From assembly GCF_000430805.1 (NCBI RefSeq), contig NZ_AUMS01000004.1, positions 372,001 to 436,000 on the forward strand: a stretch of 64,000 nucleotides of DNA, read 5' to 3'. The position numbers and the translations under genes are program-made. Source of the stretch: Chitinilyticum aquatile DSM 21506 (lineage in GTDB: Bacteria > Pseudomonadota > Gammaproteobacteria > Burkholderiales > Chitinibacteraceae). The notes below the pieces were generated by a model, which was not told where the DNA came from, did not search any database, and worked only from the letters and a program-made list of their open reading frames with translations. Positions 1 through 6,747 of the stretch are shown here, piece by piece (positions within the stretch are counted from its first letter, which is position 1; each line of letters starts with the position of its first letter).

Positions 1-717
1 GAGGTAGGTGTATTTGGTGACGACCAGTGCGACCAGCACCGCCAGCGCCAGGCGGGTGCGGCCGGGCGAGAGCGGGGCGGCGGTTTCCCTGCGCTGGCGT
101 GCCGGCTGGCTGGCCAGATGCTGGCGGTACCAGTTGCCGACCTGCCACAGCACGATGATGGCGGCCAGTGCCGCGAGCGAAAACCACGCCAGGCTGTGCT
201 GGCCATAGGGCAGGATGATGAGCGCGGCCAGCAGCGGGCCGACGGCCGTGCCGCCATTGCCGCCGACCTGGAAGAGCGACTGCGCGAGGCCATGTCGCCC
301 GCCCGATGCCATGCGCGCCACGCGCGATGATTCGGGGTGGAAGATCGACGAGCCGGTGCCGACCAGCGCAGCGGCCAGCAGCAGCAGCGGGAAGGTGGTG
401 GCCTGCGAGAGCAACAGCAGGCCGAGCAGCGTCGACCCCATGCCGACCACGAGTGCGCGCGGTTGCGGGCGGCGATCGGTGATCATGCCGACCAGTGGCT
501 GCAGCAGCGAGGCGGAGCACTGGTAAGTGAGCGTGAGCAGGCCGATTTCGGCAAAAGTGAGGTGATAGTTGCCTTTGAGCAGCGGATAGATCGCCAGGAT
601 CAGCGACTGCATCATGTCGTTGAGAAAGTGCGCGAGGCTGATGGCGCCGAGCACGCGGTAACGGGTGTCGCCCGTTGCGGCGCTGGCTGGCAGGGTAGCG
701 GTCGCAGAGTTCGTCAT
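1..717 (-). CDS. fsr: Fosmidomycin-resistance-type MFS efflux protein (3' part missing)
   Basis: Major facilitator drug exporter of the inner membrane, N-terminal 239 residues; the C-terminus lies outside the window. The reading frame from the ATG at 717 is open to base 1. The protein has the Fsr signature: RYRVLGAISLAHFLNDM near residues 19-35, LILAIYPLLK soon after, and GTGSSIFHPESSRVARMASG near 110-130, which I recognise from E. coli Fsr. Hydrophobic helices alternate as in a 12-TM transporter. It is divergent from the AraC-family gene at 814, with about 96 bp between starts, so that regulator may control it (inference). Substrate is assumed from family resemblance; other small amphiphilic drugs are possible. 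Confidence 0.88.
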   Translation of the reverse strand, partial: MTNSATATLPASAATGDTRYRVLGAISLAHFLNDMMQSLILAIYPLLKGNYHLTFAEIGLLTLTYQCSASLLQPLVGMITDRRPQPRALVVGMGSTLLGLLLLSQATTFPLLLLAAALVGTGSSIFHPESSRVARMASGGRHGLAQSLFQVGGNGGTAVGPLLAALIILPYGQHSLAWFSLAALAAIIVLWQVGNWYRQHLASQPARQRRETAAPLSPGRTRLALAVLVALVVTKYTYL

Positions 718-813
718 GGGAGGCTCCGGATCGGTAAAGAGGGAAGGCCCATCTTAGGTGACGCTGTCATGTCTGTCCTGCTAGAGTAAGGCGTCAACTA
801 GCGAGAAAGCGGC

Positions 814-1611
814 ATGAGTGATTCCGGAAAGCTGATCGAGGAGATCGGCCCGCCCCAGCTGATGGGTGAAAGCCTGATGATTGCCAAATCCATCGATTAC
901 CCGGCGGGAGCCCACACCATCCGCCACACGCATCCGGTGGCGCAACTGCTCTACGCGGTCGAAGGCGTGATGCGCGTGGAAACGCCGCGCGGGCAATGGG
1001 TGGTGCCGCCCAGCCGGGCCATCTATGTGCCGGCCGGCGAATGGCACGAAGTTCATGTGGTCAGCGCCGCGCGCATGCGCAGTGTCTATGTGCGCCCCGA
1101 CGCGGTTGCCGGCCTGCCGGTCGAATGCACCGTGCTGGCGGTGACGCCGTTGTGGCGCGAATTGCTGCTGGCCGCTGTCACCTTCCAGCCGCCCGTGCTG
1201 CACGACACGCGCGAAGGGCGGCTGTTGCGCCTGCTGCTCGATGAAATCGTGGTGCTGCAGGCGCTGCCGCTGGCACTGCCCTGGCCGGATGATGCGCTGC
1301 TGACACCGCTGTGCCGCCAGTTGCAGGGCATGCCGGACGATACGCGCGGCGGGGAGGAATGGGCCGCACAGCTAGGCGTCGATGTGCGCACGCTGCAGCG
1401 GCGTTTTCTGCGCGCCACCGGCATGAGCTTTGGCGAATGGCGGCGGCAGGCGCGCCTGCTGTACGCGCTGCAGCGGCTGGCGGCAGGTGATCGCGTGCTG
1501 GATGTGGCGCTCGATGCCGGCTATGCCTCGCCGAGTGCCTTCACCGCGATGTTCCGGCGGCAGTTTGGCGTGGCGCCAAGCGAGTTCTTTGCCGTACCCG
1601 CGCCGGTCTGA
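814..1611 (+). CDS. AraC-family transcriptional regulator with cupin sensor domain
   Basis: Cytoplasmic DNA-binding regulator of 265 residues. The N-terminal half is a cupin barrel (HTIRHTHPVAQLLYAVEG, then VPPSRAIYVPAGEWHEV), the usual ligand-sensing part of this subfamily. The C-terminal hundred residues carry the paired helix-turn-helix of AraC proteins, including LGVDVRTLQRRF and VLDVALDAGYASPSAFTAMF, followed by the characteristic RRQFGVAPSEF ending. It is divergent from the fsr gene and shares its promoter region, which suggests control of that exporter, but the inducer is unknown. Its stop codon abuts the stop codon of the converging acetyltransferase gene with no spacer. Confidence 0.9.
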   Translation: MSDSGKLIEEIGPPQLMGESLMIAKSIDYPAGAHTIRHTHPVAQLLYAVEGVMRVETPRGQWVVPPSRAIYVPAGEWHEVHVVSAARMRSVYVRPDAVAGLPVECTVLAVTPLWRELLLAAVTFQPPVLHDTREGRLLRLLLDEIVVLQALPLALPWPDDALLTPLCRQLQGMPDDTRGGEEWAAQLGVDVRTLQRRFLRATGMSFGEWRRQARLLYALQRLAAGDRVLDVALDAGYASPSAFTAMFRRQFGVAPSEFFAVPAPV

Positions 1612-2115
1612 TCAGGCCGTGAGGGTTTTGAACATGACCAGCGCGTCGACATAGCCGAGGCGGGCATGACGGAATGCGCCCGGCAGCGTGCCGACCACAC
1701 TGAAGCCCAGATGCTGCCACAGCCGCACCGCGCGAGTGTTGGTCGAGACAACCAGATTGAACTGCATGGCCCTGAAGCCCATCGCCACGGCAGTCTGCTG
1801 CGAGTGCCCGCACAGCGCGGTGGCAATGCCGCGCCCGGCGGCCTCCGGCGCGACGACGTAGCCGCAGTTGCACACATGGCTGCCAAGCCCGGTCTGGTTG
1901 GGCTTGATGTAATACGTGCCGACCACGTTGCCCGTTTCGTCGCAGGCGACAAAGGTGGCGGCCGGTACAGTAAGCCAGGCATGGCGGATGTCGGCCTCGC
2001 TGCTGTCGGGCGCAAAGGGATAGCTGTCGCCGCTGGCGAAGGTCGTGTGCAGGATGGGCCAGATGGCCGGCCAGTCGGCGGGCAGGGCGGGGCGGATCTG
2101 CAAGGCTGAGGTCAT
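1612..2115 (-). CDS. GNAT-family N-acetyltransferase
   Basis: 167-residue acetyl-CoA-dependent N-acetyltransferase; the acceptor is not predictable from sequence. The fold is visible as an N-terminal LQIRPALPADWPAIWPIL segment, the central VGTYYIKPNQ strand, the acetyl-CoA loop motif A (APEAAGRGIATAL, near residues 90-105), and the terminal NTRAVRLWQHLGFSVVGT motif B. The start at 2115 was chosen because AAGGAAA lies 8 nt upstream; a longer in-frame version reaching 2265 lacks such a site and its extra residues do not look like the family. The gene converges on the AraC regulator with no intergenic space. Confidence 0.88.
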   Translation of the reverse strand: MTSALQIRPALPADWPAIWPILHTTFASGDSYPFAPDSSEADIRHAWLTVPAATFVACDETGNVVGTYYIKPNQTGLGSHVCNCGYVVAPEAAGRGIATALCGHSQQTAVAMGFRAMQFNLVVSTNTRAVRLWQHLGFSVVGTLPGAFRHARLGYVDALVMFKTLTA

Positions 2116-2233
2116 GCGGGCGGTTTCCTTGAACGTGAGTCTGTGGTGTGCCCCTGAGGGGCCGGAACGGCTGCGCAGGGCATCCCGAAAGGCGTTTGCG
2201 GCCTCGCATGCATGCTCGCCGGGCTCTGGATGA

Positions 2234-2261
2234 TTGAATAATCGGGCTTTTCCCGTACAAA
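2234..2261 (+). promoter_or_regulatory. Candidate sigma-70 promoter for the FabMG-family gene
   Basis: TTGAAT at 2234-2239 and TACAAA at 2256-2261 are separated by 16 bp. This would give a 5' untranslated leader of about 145 nt before the ATG at 2414. The leader carries no further gene. Pattern match only. Confidence 0.35.
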
Positions 2262-2413
2262 GCACTTACTCGGATAATTCATGCTGCGCTACACTGAGCG
2301 CCATTCTGGCGTCACAGTCAGCGCGGACGCCGGCATTTCTGCCGCCACCGCGTTGCCCGGCGCAGCCCGGCAAGGGCGCATTTTCAAATTTGATGTTGAG
2401 GATTACTGATTTT

Positions 2414-3730
2414 ATGGCTGCACCGACTTCACTGCGCGACATTCCGCAAAGCCACATTTTCCGCAAGGGCGATGTCTTCGTGCTGTTCGGCGAACTGTTC
2501 GGCCGTGGCTACGCCAACGGTCTGGTGAATGAGGCCCGCGCGGCCGGTATGACGATTGTCGGCATGACTGTCGGCCGTCGAGATGAAAACCAGAAACTGC
2601 GTCCGCTGACCGCAGAAGAACACGCCGAAGCCGAAGCCAATCTCGGCGGCAAGATCATCAATGTGCCGCTGATGGCCGGTTTTGACCTTGACGCGCCGGA
2701 AGGCGAGCCGACCCCGACCGACCTGCTTGCACCGCTGACACTGAAAAGCTGGCAGGACGACAAGCTCGACTGGGCGCAGATCGAACGCTGCCGCGCGGTC
2801 GGCGTACAGCGCTTCAAGGATTCCGCTGCCCGCGCCATGGCCGAGCTCGATGGCCTGGTGCCCGATGGCAGCAATGTCTTCTTCGCGCACACCATGGCCG
2901 GCGGTATTCCGAAGGTGAAAGTGTTCCTCGCAATCGCCAACCGCATCTACAAGGGCCGTGGCGAGCGCTTCATGTCCTCGCGCGCACTGCTCGACAGCGA
3001 TCTGGGCAAGCTGATCCTGATGAACTTCGACGAAGTCACCGCGAACACCTTCCAGTACCTGATCGACGCCAGCGCGGCGATCCGCGGCCGTGTCGAAGCA
3101 ACCGGCGGGCAGGCCCGCTACACGGCCTACGGTTACCACGGCACCGAAATCCTGATCGACGGCCGTTACCAGTGGCAGACCTACACCAACTACACGCAGG
3201 GTTATGCCAAGAAGCGCCTGGAAGACGTGGCGAAAGCCGCGTGGGAAAAGGGCATCAAGGCGACTGTCTTCAACTGCCCGGAAATCCGCACCAACTCGTC
3301 CGACATCTTCGTCGGCGTCGAGCTCTCGCTGTTCCCGCTGCTCAATGCGCTCAAGCACGAAAACGGCGGCGCCTGGGCCGATGTGCAGCGTCAGGCCTGT
3401 GCCGACCTGCTGAAGGACGGCGTATCGCTGCAGGATCTGCTTGACCAGATCGAGTCCTACAACGCTGACGGCGTGATCACCGAGTTCCGTGATTTCGACC
3501 GCTGGCCGATGGACAATTCGCCGGAGCTGGCCGAGGTGATGATTGGCACCTCGGAAGCCATCACCAATCTGCACAAGGAACGCACCGCGCTGGTGACCGA
3601 CCTGCTGAGCGCACTGGTGCTTGAAGGCACCGGCCCGCTGATGTTCCGCGAAGCCGCCAACCCGGCCGGCCCGGTGCTGTGGCTGAACCACGACGTGATC
3701 GCGCGCCAGCTGAACCAGCTGCACAACTGA
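2414..3730 (+). CDS. FabMG-family protein (putative enoyl-ACP reductase family)
   Basis: 438-residue soluble protein with no signal peptide or membrane segment. I recognise it as the conserved family annotated as enoyl-ACP reductase FabMG in Neisseriales and relatives; the function attached to that name is from memory and is weakly supported by what I can see. Conserved-looking stretches include FRKGDVFVLFGELFGRGYANGL at the N-terminus, FFAHTMAGGIPKVKVFLA near 155-175, RYTAYGYHGTEILI near 235, and FNCPEIRTNSSDIFVGVELS near 290. A classical glycine-rich Rossmann motif of the FabI or FabV type is not obvious. The start at 2414 matches where similarity begins; 2393 and 2234 are in-frame alternatives. 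It is a single-gene unit closed by a strong terminator. Confidence 0.72.
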   Translation: MAAPTSLRDIPQSHIFRKGDVFVLFGELFGRGYANGLVNEARAAGMTIVGMTVGRRDENQKLRPLTAEEHAEAEANLGGKIINVPLMAGFDLDAPEGEPTPTDLLAPLTLKSWQDDKLDWAQIERCRAVGVQRFKDSAARAMAELDGLVPDGSNVFFAHTMAGGIPKVKVFLAIANRIYKGRGERFMSSRALLDSDLGKLILMNFDEVTANTFQYLIDASAAIRGRVEATGGQARYTAYGYHGTEILIDGRYQWQTYTNYTQGYAKKRLEDVAKAAWEKGIKATVFNCPEIRTNSSDIFVGVELSLFPLLNALKHENGGAWADVQRQACADLLKDGVSLQDLLDQIESYNADGVITEFRDFDRWPMDNSPELAEVMIGTSEAITNLHKERTALVTDLLSALVLEGTGPLMFREAANPAGPVLWLNHDVIARQLNQLHN

Positions 3731-3748
3731 TCATTGCCCGGCATCAGC

Positions 3749-3776
3749 AAAAAGGCGGCCTGCGGGCCGCCTTTTT
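3749..3776. terminator. Intrinsic terminator, bidirectional
   Basis: A 7-bp perfect stem GGCGGCC/GGCCGCC with a 4-nt loop is flanked by A5 on the left and T5 on the right. It can stop the rightward FabMG-family gene and also the leftward thioredoxin operon ending at 3803. Confidence 0.9.
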
Positions 3777-3802
3777 GTTTCCCTGCCGCATGCAACCGAG
3801 GC

Positions 3803-4042
3803 TTAACCCGGCAGCCAGCTGCGGATTTCTGCCACGGTCGGGATCTTGCCGGTGGAAACCACCTTGCCATCGATGGCCACGCCCGGGGTAGCCATGACGC
3901 CGGCTTTGGCGATTTCGGCGTAGTCGCTGACCTTTTCCAGCGTGAAGGCGATGCCGAGGCCGTCGCAGACATCCTTGATGAGGGCTGCGGTTTGCGTGCA
4001 GCGTGCGCAGCCGGGGCCGTAAACAGTCACTTTCATGGTCAT
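3803..4042 (-). CDS. Small thioredoxin-fold redox protein (redox-active disulfide protein 2 type)
   Basis: 79-residue single thioredoxin-like domain with the redox pair near the N-terminus in YGPGCARCTQTA (CxxC at residues 12 and 15) and the cis-proline region MATPGVAIDGKV. This short form is commonly the last gene of arsR/permease operons, which is the arrangement here: it starts 14 nt after the permease stop. The start at 4042 has GGAG upstream; a second ATG six bases later is also possible. It may supply reducing equivalents to the permease or its substrate, which is inference from context. Confidence 0.88.
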   Translation of the reverse strand: MTMKVTVYGPGCARCTQTAALIKDVCDGLGIAFTLEKVSDYAEIAKAGVMATPGVAIDGKVVSTGKIPTVAEIRSWLPG

Positions 4043-4056
4043 GGTATTTCTCCTCG

Positions 4057-5142
4057 TCAGAACAGGGCGTTGAACACAAAACCGACCAGCAGGATGCCCA
4101 GCGCGACGATGCCGGCAAATACTGCGATCAGGCGGATCGAGAGCACTTTGCGCAGGATGATCATTTCCGGCAGCGACAGCGCGATCACCGACATCATGAA
4201 AGCCAGCACCGTGCCGAGCGCCGCGCCCTTGCCCAGCAGCGCCTGCACGACCGGAATCATGCCGGCCGCATTGGAATACATGGGAACGCCGATCAGCACT
4301 GCCAGCGGCACCGACCACCAGGCTTCCTTGCCCATGATGCCGGCGAGCAGCTGTTCCGGCACATAGCCGTGGATGCCGGCGCCAATGGCAATGCCGGCAA
4401 GCAGATAGGGCCAGACCTTGCCGACAATCTCGCGCACATTGCGCCAGCCCTCCTGCAGGCGTTCCGGCCAGTCCGGTGTTGATGAAGCACCGGCCGGCGC
4501 TGCGCCGATACCGTAAACCCAGGGTTCGACCCAGTGTTCGAGCCCGAGCTTGCCGATTACATAGCCGGCGACGATGGCGACACTGAGCCCCAGCAGCAGG
4601 TAAGCCAGCGCCACCTGCCAGCCGAACAGGCCGAAGAGCAGCGCGAGTGCGACTTCGTTGATCATCGGTGCGGCAATCAGGAAGGAAAAGGTCACGCCCA
4701 GCGGTACGCCGGCGGTGAGAAAACCGATGAAAAGCGGAACGGCCGAGCAGGAGCAGAAGGGAGTGACGATGCCGAGGCTGGCCGCCAGTACATTGGCCAG
4801 AAAATTGCTGCGCCCGGCAAGCAGCGCGCGCGTGCGCTCGGGGGTAAAAAAGGTGTGCACCACCCCCATGATGAACACCACCAGCGTGAGCAGCAGCAGG
4901 ACTTTCGGAGTGTCATACACGAAAAAGCGCACGGCCTCGCCCAGATGGCTGCGCGGCTGCAATGACAGCACGCCGAAGCTCAGCCAGTCGGCAAAGCGCT
5001 CCAGCTGCGAATAGAGCAGTACCCACAGCAGCAAGGCTGCAGCGCTGACGCTCCACATTCGCCTGTCCATGCCCAGTTTGCCGGCAACATGGGACTGCCC
5101 GGTGCAACAGTTGCCGGTAGGTGGCGATTCGTGATCGGTCAT
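4057..5142 (-). CDS. ArsP/DUF318-type permease (organoarsenical or metalloid efflux family)
   Basis: 361-residue polytopic inner-membrane permease of the SO_0444/ArsP family. After a Cys-containing N-terminal tail (GNCCTG) there are about eight hydrophobic helices. The family hallmark GIVTPFCSCSAVPLF lies in the first half and FLIAAPMINEVAL follows; the second half repeats the pattern with VPMYSNAAGMIPVVQALL. Family members export trivalent organoarsenicals, but several homologues have unknown substrates, so I give no gene symbol. The start at 5142 has GGAG 6 nt upstream. It lies between arsR and the small thioredoxin gene, all leftward, and a palindrome at 5223-5246 sits in its own upstream gap. 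Confidence 0.85.
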   Translation of the reverse strand: MTDHESPPTGNCCTGQSHVAGKLGMDRRMWSVSAAALLLWVLLYSQLERFADWLSFGVLSLQPRSHLGEAVRFFVYDTPKVLLLLTLVVFIMGVVHTFFTPERTRALLAGRSNFLANVLAASLGIVTPFCSCSAVPLFIGFLTAGVPLGVTFSFLIAAPMINEVALALLFGLFGWQVALAYLLLGLSVAIVAGYVIGKLGLEHWVEPWVYGIGAAPAGASSTPDWPERLQEGWRNVREIVGKVWPYLLAGIAIGAGIHGYVPEQLLAGIMGKEAWWSVPLAVLIGVPMYSNAAGMIPVVQALLGKGAALGTVLAFMMSVIALSLPEMIILRKVLSIRLIAVFAGIVALGILLVGFVFNALF

Positions 5143-5222
5143 GATCACTCCAGTCCAGTGCAAAAATGGTATCCGGTCAGCATGCGCTGCGGCATGCTGG
5201 ATACCCTTGACCGCCATCAAAT

Positions 5223-5246
5223 ATACATGCGGAAAATCGCATGTAT
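5223..5246. promoter_or_regulatory. Palindromic operator candidate between arsR and the permease gene
   Basis: ATACATGCG (5223-5231) and CGCATGTAT (5238-5246) form a perfect 9-bp inverted repeat with a 6-nt spacer. The block ATATACATGCGG (5221-5232) recurs with one change upstream of arsR at 5583-5594, as expected for a binding site of the ArsR encoded here. Confidence 0.5.
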
Positions 5247-5578
5247 TAGCGGCCGTTGCGCCGGCAGGGCAACCGTGCCAGATCATCGTGCAGCTGTGTG
5301 GCAGTGGCCGGCTCCAGCAGCAGGTCGTCGAGCAGGCGGCAAGCCCAGCGCGGTAATTCAGGATGGAGCCGGTAGTGCGTCCATGTGCCTTCCTTGCGCC
5401 AATCCAGCAGACCAGCGGCGCGGATTTGTGCCAGATAGCGCGAGACTTTCGGCTGCGGCAGGCCGAGTACGCCGGTGAACTGGCATACGCACACTTCATC
5501 CTGCCGGCAGAGGATGGCCAGAATGCGGCGTCGCTGCGGGTCGGCCAGTGCCTGGAACAGCTTGTCGATGACGATCAT
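5246..5578 (-). CDS. arsR: ArsR/SmtB-family metalloregulator
   Basis: 110-residue winged-helix repressor. It begins IDKLFQALADPQRRRILAIL, then carries the metal-box segment QDEVCVCQFTGVLGL, the ECVCQ-like CxC pair used by ArsR proteins to bind trivalent arsenic or antimony. The recognition helix GLPQPKVSRYLAQIRAAGLL and wing KEGTWTHYRL follow. The start at 5578 is the first ATG that gives the family's usual length, though no convincing ribosome binding site precedes it. It is first in the operon with the ArsP-type permease and thioredoxin genes. Repression relieved by As(III) or Sb(III) is expected from the family. Confidence 0.88.
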   Translation of the reverse strand: MIVIDKLFQALADPQRRRILAILCRQDEVCVCQFTGVLGLPQPKVSRYLAQIRAAGLLDWRKEGTWTHYRLHPELPRWACRLLDDLLLEPATATQLHDDLARLPCRRNGR

Positions 5579-5582
5579 GGAG

Positions 5583-5594
5583 ATATATATGCGG
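5583..5594. promoter_or_regulatory. Second copy of the ArsR operator half-site upstream of arsR
   Basis: ATATATATGCGG starts 5 nt upstream of the arsR start codon and differs by one base from ATATACATGCGG at 5221-5232. No perfect second half is seen here. Confidence 0.35.
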
Positions 5595-5746
5595 TTTTGT
5601 GGATGAAGTTTGCAGTATGGGAGCAGCCATGTCGACCCCCGCAGCCTGCCTTGTTCCATTAAGCGGGCGAAACCGGCTGGATGCTTCGTGGCAGTGGCGC
5701 AGAGATGCATCCTTCCTGTTGCCAGGAGATGACCATCAATTTCCTT

Positions 5747-5794
5747 GGGTATATTGATGCAGACAATTATTTCAAATGGCTGCATGGCAATAGG
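5747..5794. repeat. Dispersed palindromic repeat, copy A
   Basis: Imperfect palindrome of 48 bp whose complement reads CCTATTGCCATGCAGCC ... TGCATCAATATACCC. It matches the other copies at 12654, 17842, 27245, 32071, 37593 and 39634. It lies 14 nt beyond the stop of the response-regulator cyclase gene. The rest of the gap 5579-5808 is AT-rich and holds no gene I can support. Confidence 0.7.
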
Positions 5795-5808
5795 CTTAGG
5801 GGTATGAA

Positions 5809-6747
5809 TCAGGCGCCGTGCGCCGGCTGATCTTCCTCCGAATCCTTTGCACAGATGACGCGGTTGCGACCGGCGGCCTTCGCCTGGTAGAGCGCCTGAT
5901 CGGCCAGCCCCAGCAGTTCGCTGATCGGCTGATGGCGGCCGGCCGGTTTGTGCGTGACGCCGATGCTCAGCGTCACATGCGGATGACGTGCCGTGCGGCA
6001 GTGCGGGATGTGCAGGGCTTCAACGTCGGCGCGGATGCGCTCGGCAATCTGCAGCGTCTGTTCCTGCGAGGCATCGGGCAGCAGGCAGCAGAATTCCTCG
6101 CCGCCATAGCGTGCGGCCAGATCGCCCTGCCCGCGCAGCGCGGCGCGCATCACGTCGGCGATGCGCTGCAGGCAGTGATCGCCGGCCGGATGGCCGAAGC
6201 TGTCGTTGTAGCGTTTGAAATCGTCCACATCGGTGAGGATCAGCCCAAGGCTGCGGCTGTGCTGCTCGGGGTCGGGCAGCAGGCTGGCGAGGCGGTCGAA
6301 CAGGAAGCGGCGGTTGGCAAGTCCGGTCAGCACGTCGGTTTGCGACAGGGCCAGCAGGATGTCCTTGCTGCGCTTGAGCTCGACATGGTTGCGCACGCGG
6401 GCACGGACGACGGCAGGCGTGAAGGGCTTGGTGATGTAATCGACCGCGCCTGCTTCGAGGCCGCGTGTTTCTTCGTCCGGGGTGGCGAGCGCGGTCAGGA
6501 AGATGACCGGAATGTCACGGGTGACCGGATCGGCCTTCAGTTGTGCGCAGAGCGTGTAGCCATCGGTGCCCGGCATCATCACGTCCAGCAGGATCAGCTC
6601 GGGCAATTGCTGGGCGATGCGCTGCAGCGCGCCTTCGGCATCCAGTGCAAAGCGGATTTCGTAGTCGCTGCCCAGCAGTTCGTCGAGCAGTTCGATATTG
6701 CTCATCTGGTCGTCGACCACAAGGATGTAATGCGAGTCGGCAGTCAT
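5809..6747 (-). CDS. Response regulator with GGDEF (diguanylate cyclase) output domain
   Basis: 312-residue cytoplasmic protein. Residues 5-120 form a receiver domain with acidic pair DD at 12-13, phosphoacceptor Asp55 in LILLDVMMPG and Lys in ITKPF. Residues 135-300 form a GGDEF domain with DVLTGLANRRFL, LTDVDDFKRYNDSFGH and the active-site loop RYGGEEF (215-219), so it should make cyclic di-GMP. The inhibitory RxxD motif expected five residues before the loop is altered (GQGD). Its ATG overlaps the TGA of the hybrid kinase gene (ATGA), so the two are probably translationally coupled and the kinase is the likely phosphodonor. Confidence 0.93.
   Translation of the reverse strand: MTADSHYILVVDDQMSNIELLDELLGSDYEIRFALDAEGALQRIAQQLPELILLDVMMPGTDGYTLCAQLKADPVTRDIPVIFLTALATPDEETRGLEAGAVDYITKPFTPAVVRARVRNHVELKRSKDILLALSQTDVLTGLANRRFLFDRLASLLPDPEQHSRSLGLILTDVDDFKRYNDSFGHPAGDHCLQRIADVMRAALRGQGDLAARYGGEEFCCLLPDASQEQTLQIAERIRADVEALHIPHCRTARHPHVTLSIGVTHKPAGRHQPISELLGLADQALYQAKAAGRNRVICAKDSEEDQPAHGA

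Noticed and set aside
3803-4318. A 171-residue version of the thioredoxin protein
   Set aside because: The extension overlaps the permease gene in another frame; the CxxC domain and ribosome binding site fit the start at 4042.
5246-5785. A 179-residue version of ArsR
   Set aside because: The extension covers a palindromic repeat and lacks similarity; ArsR proteins are about 110 residues.
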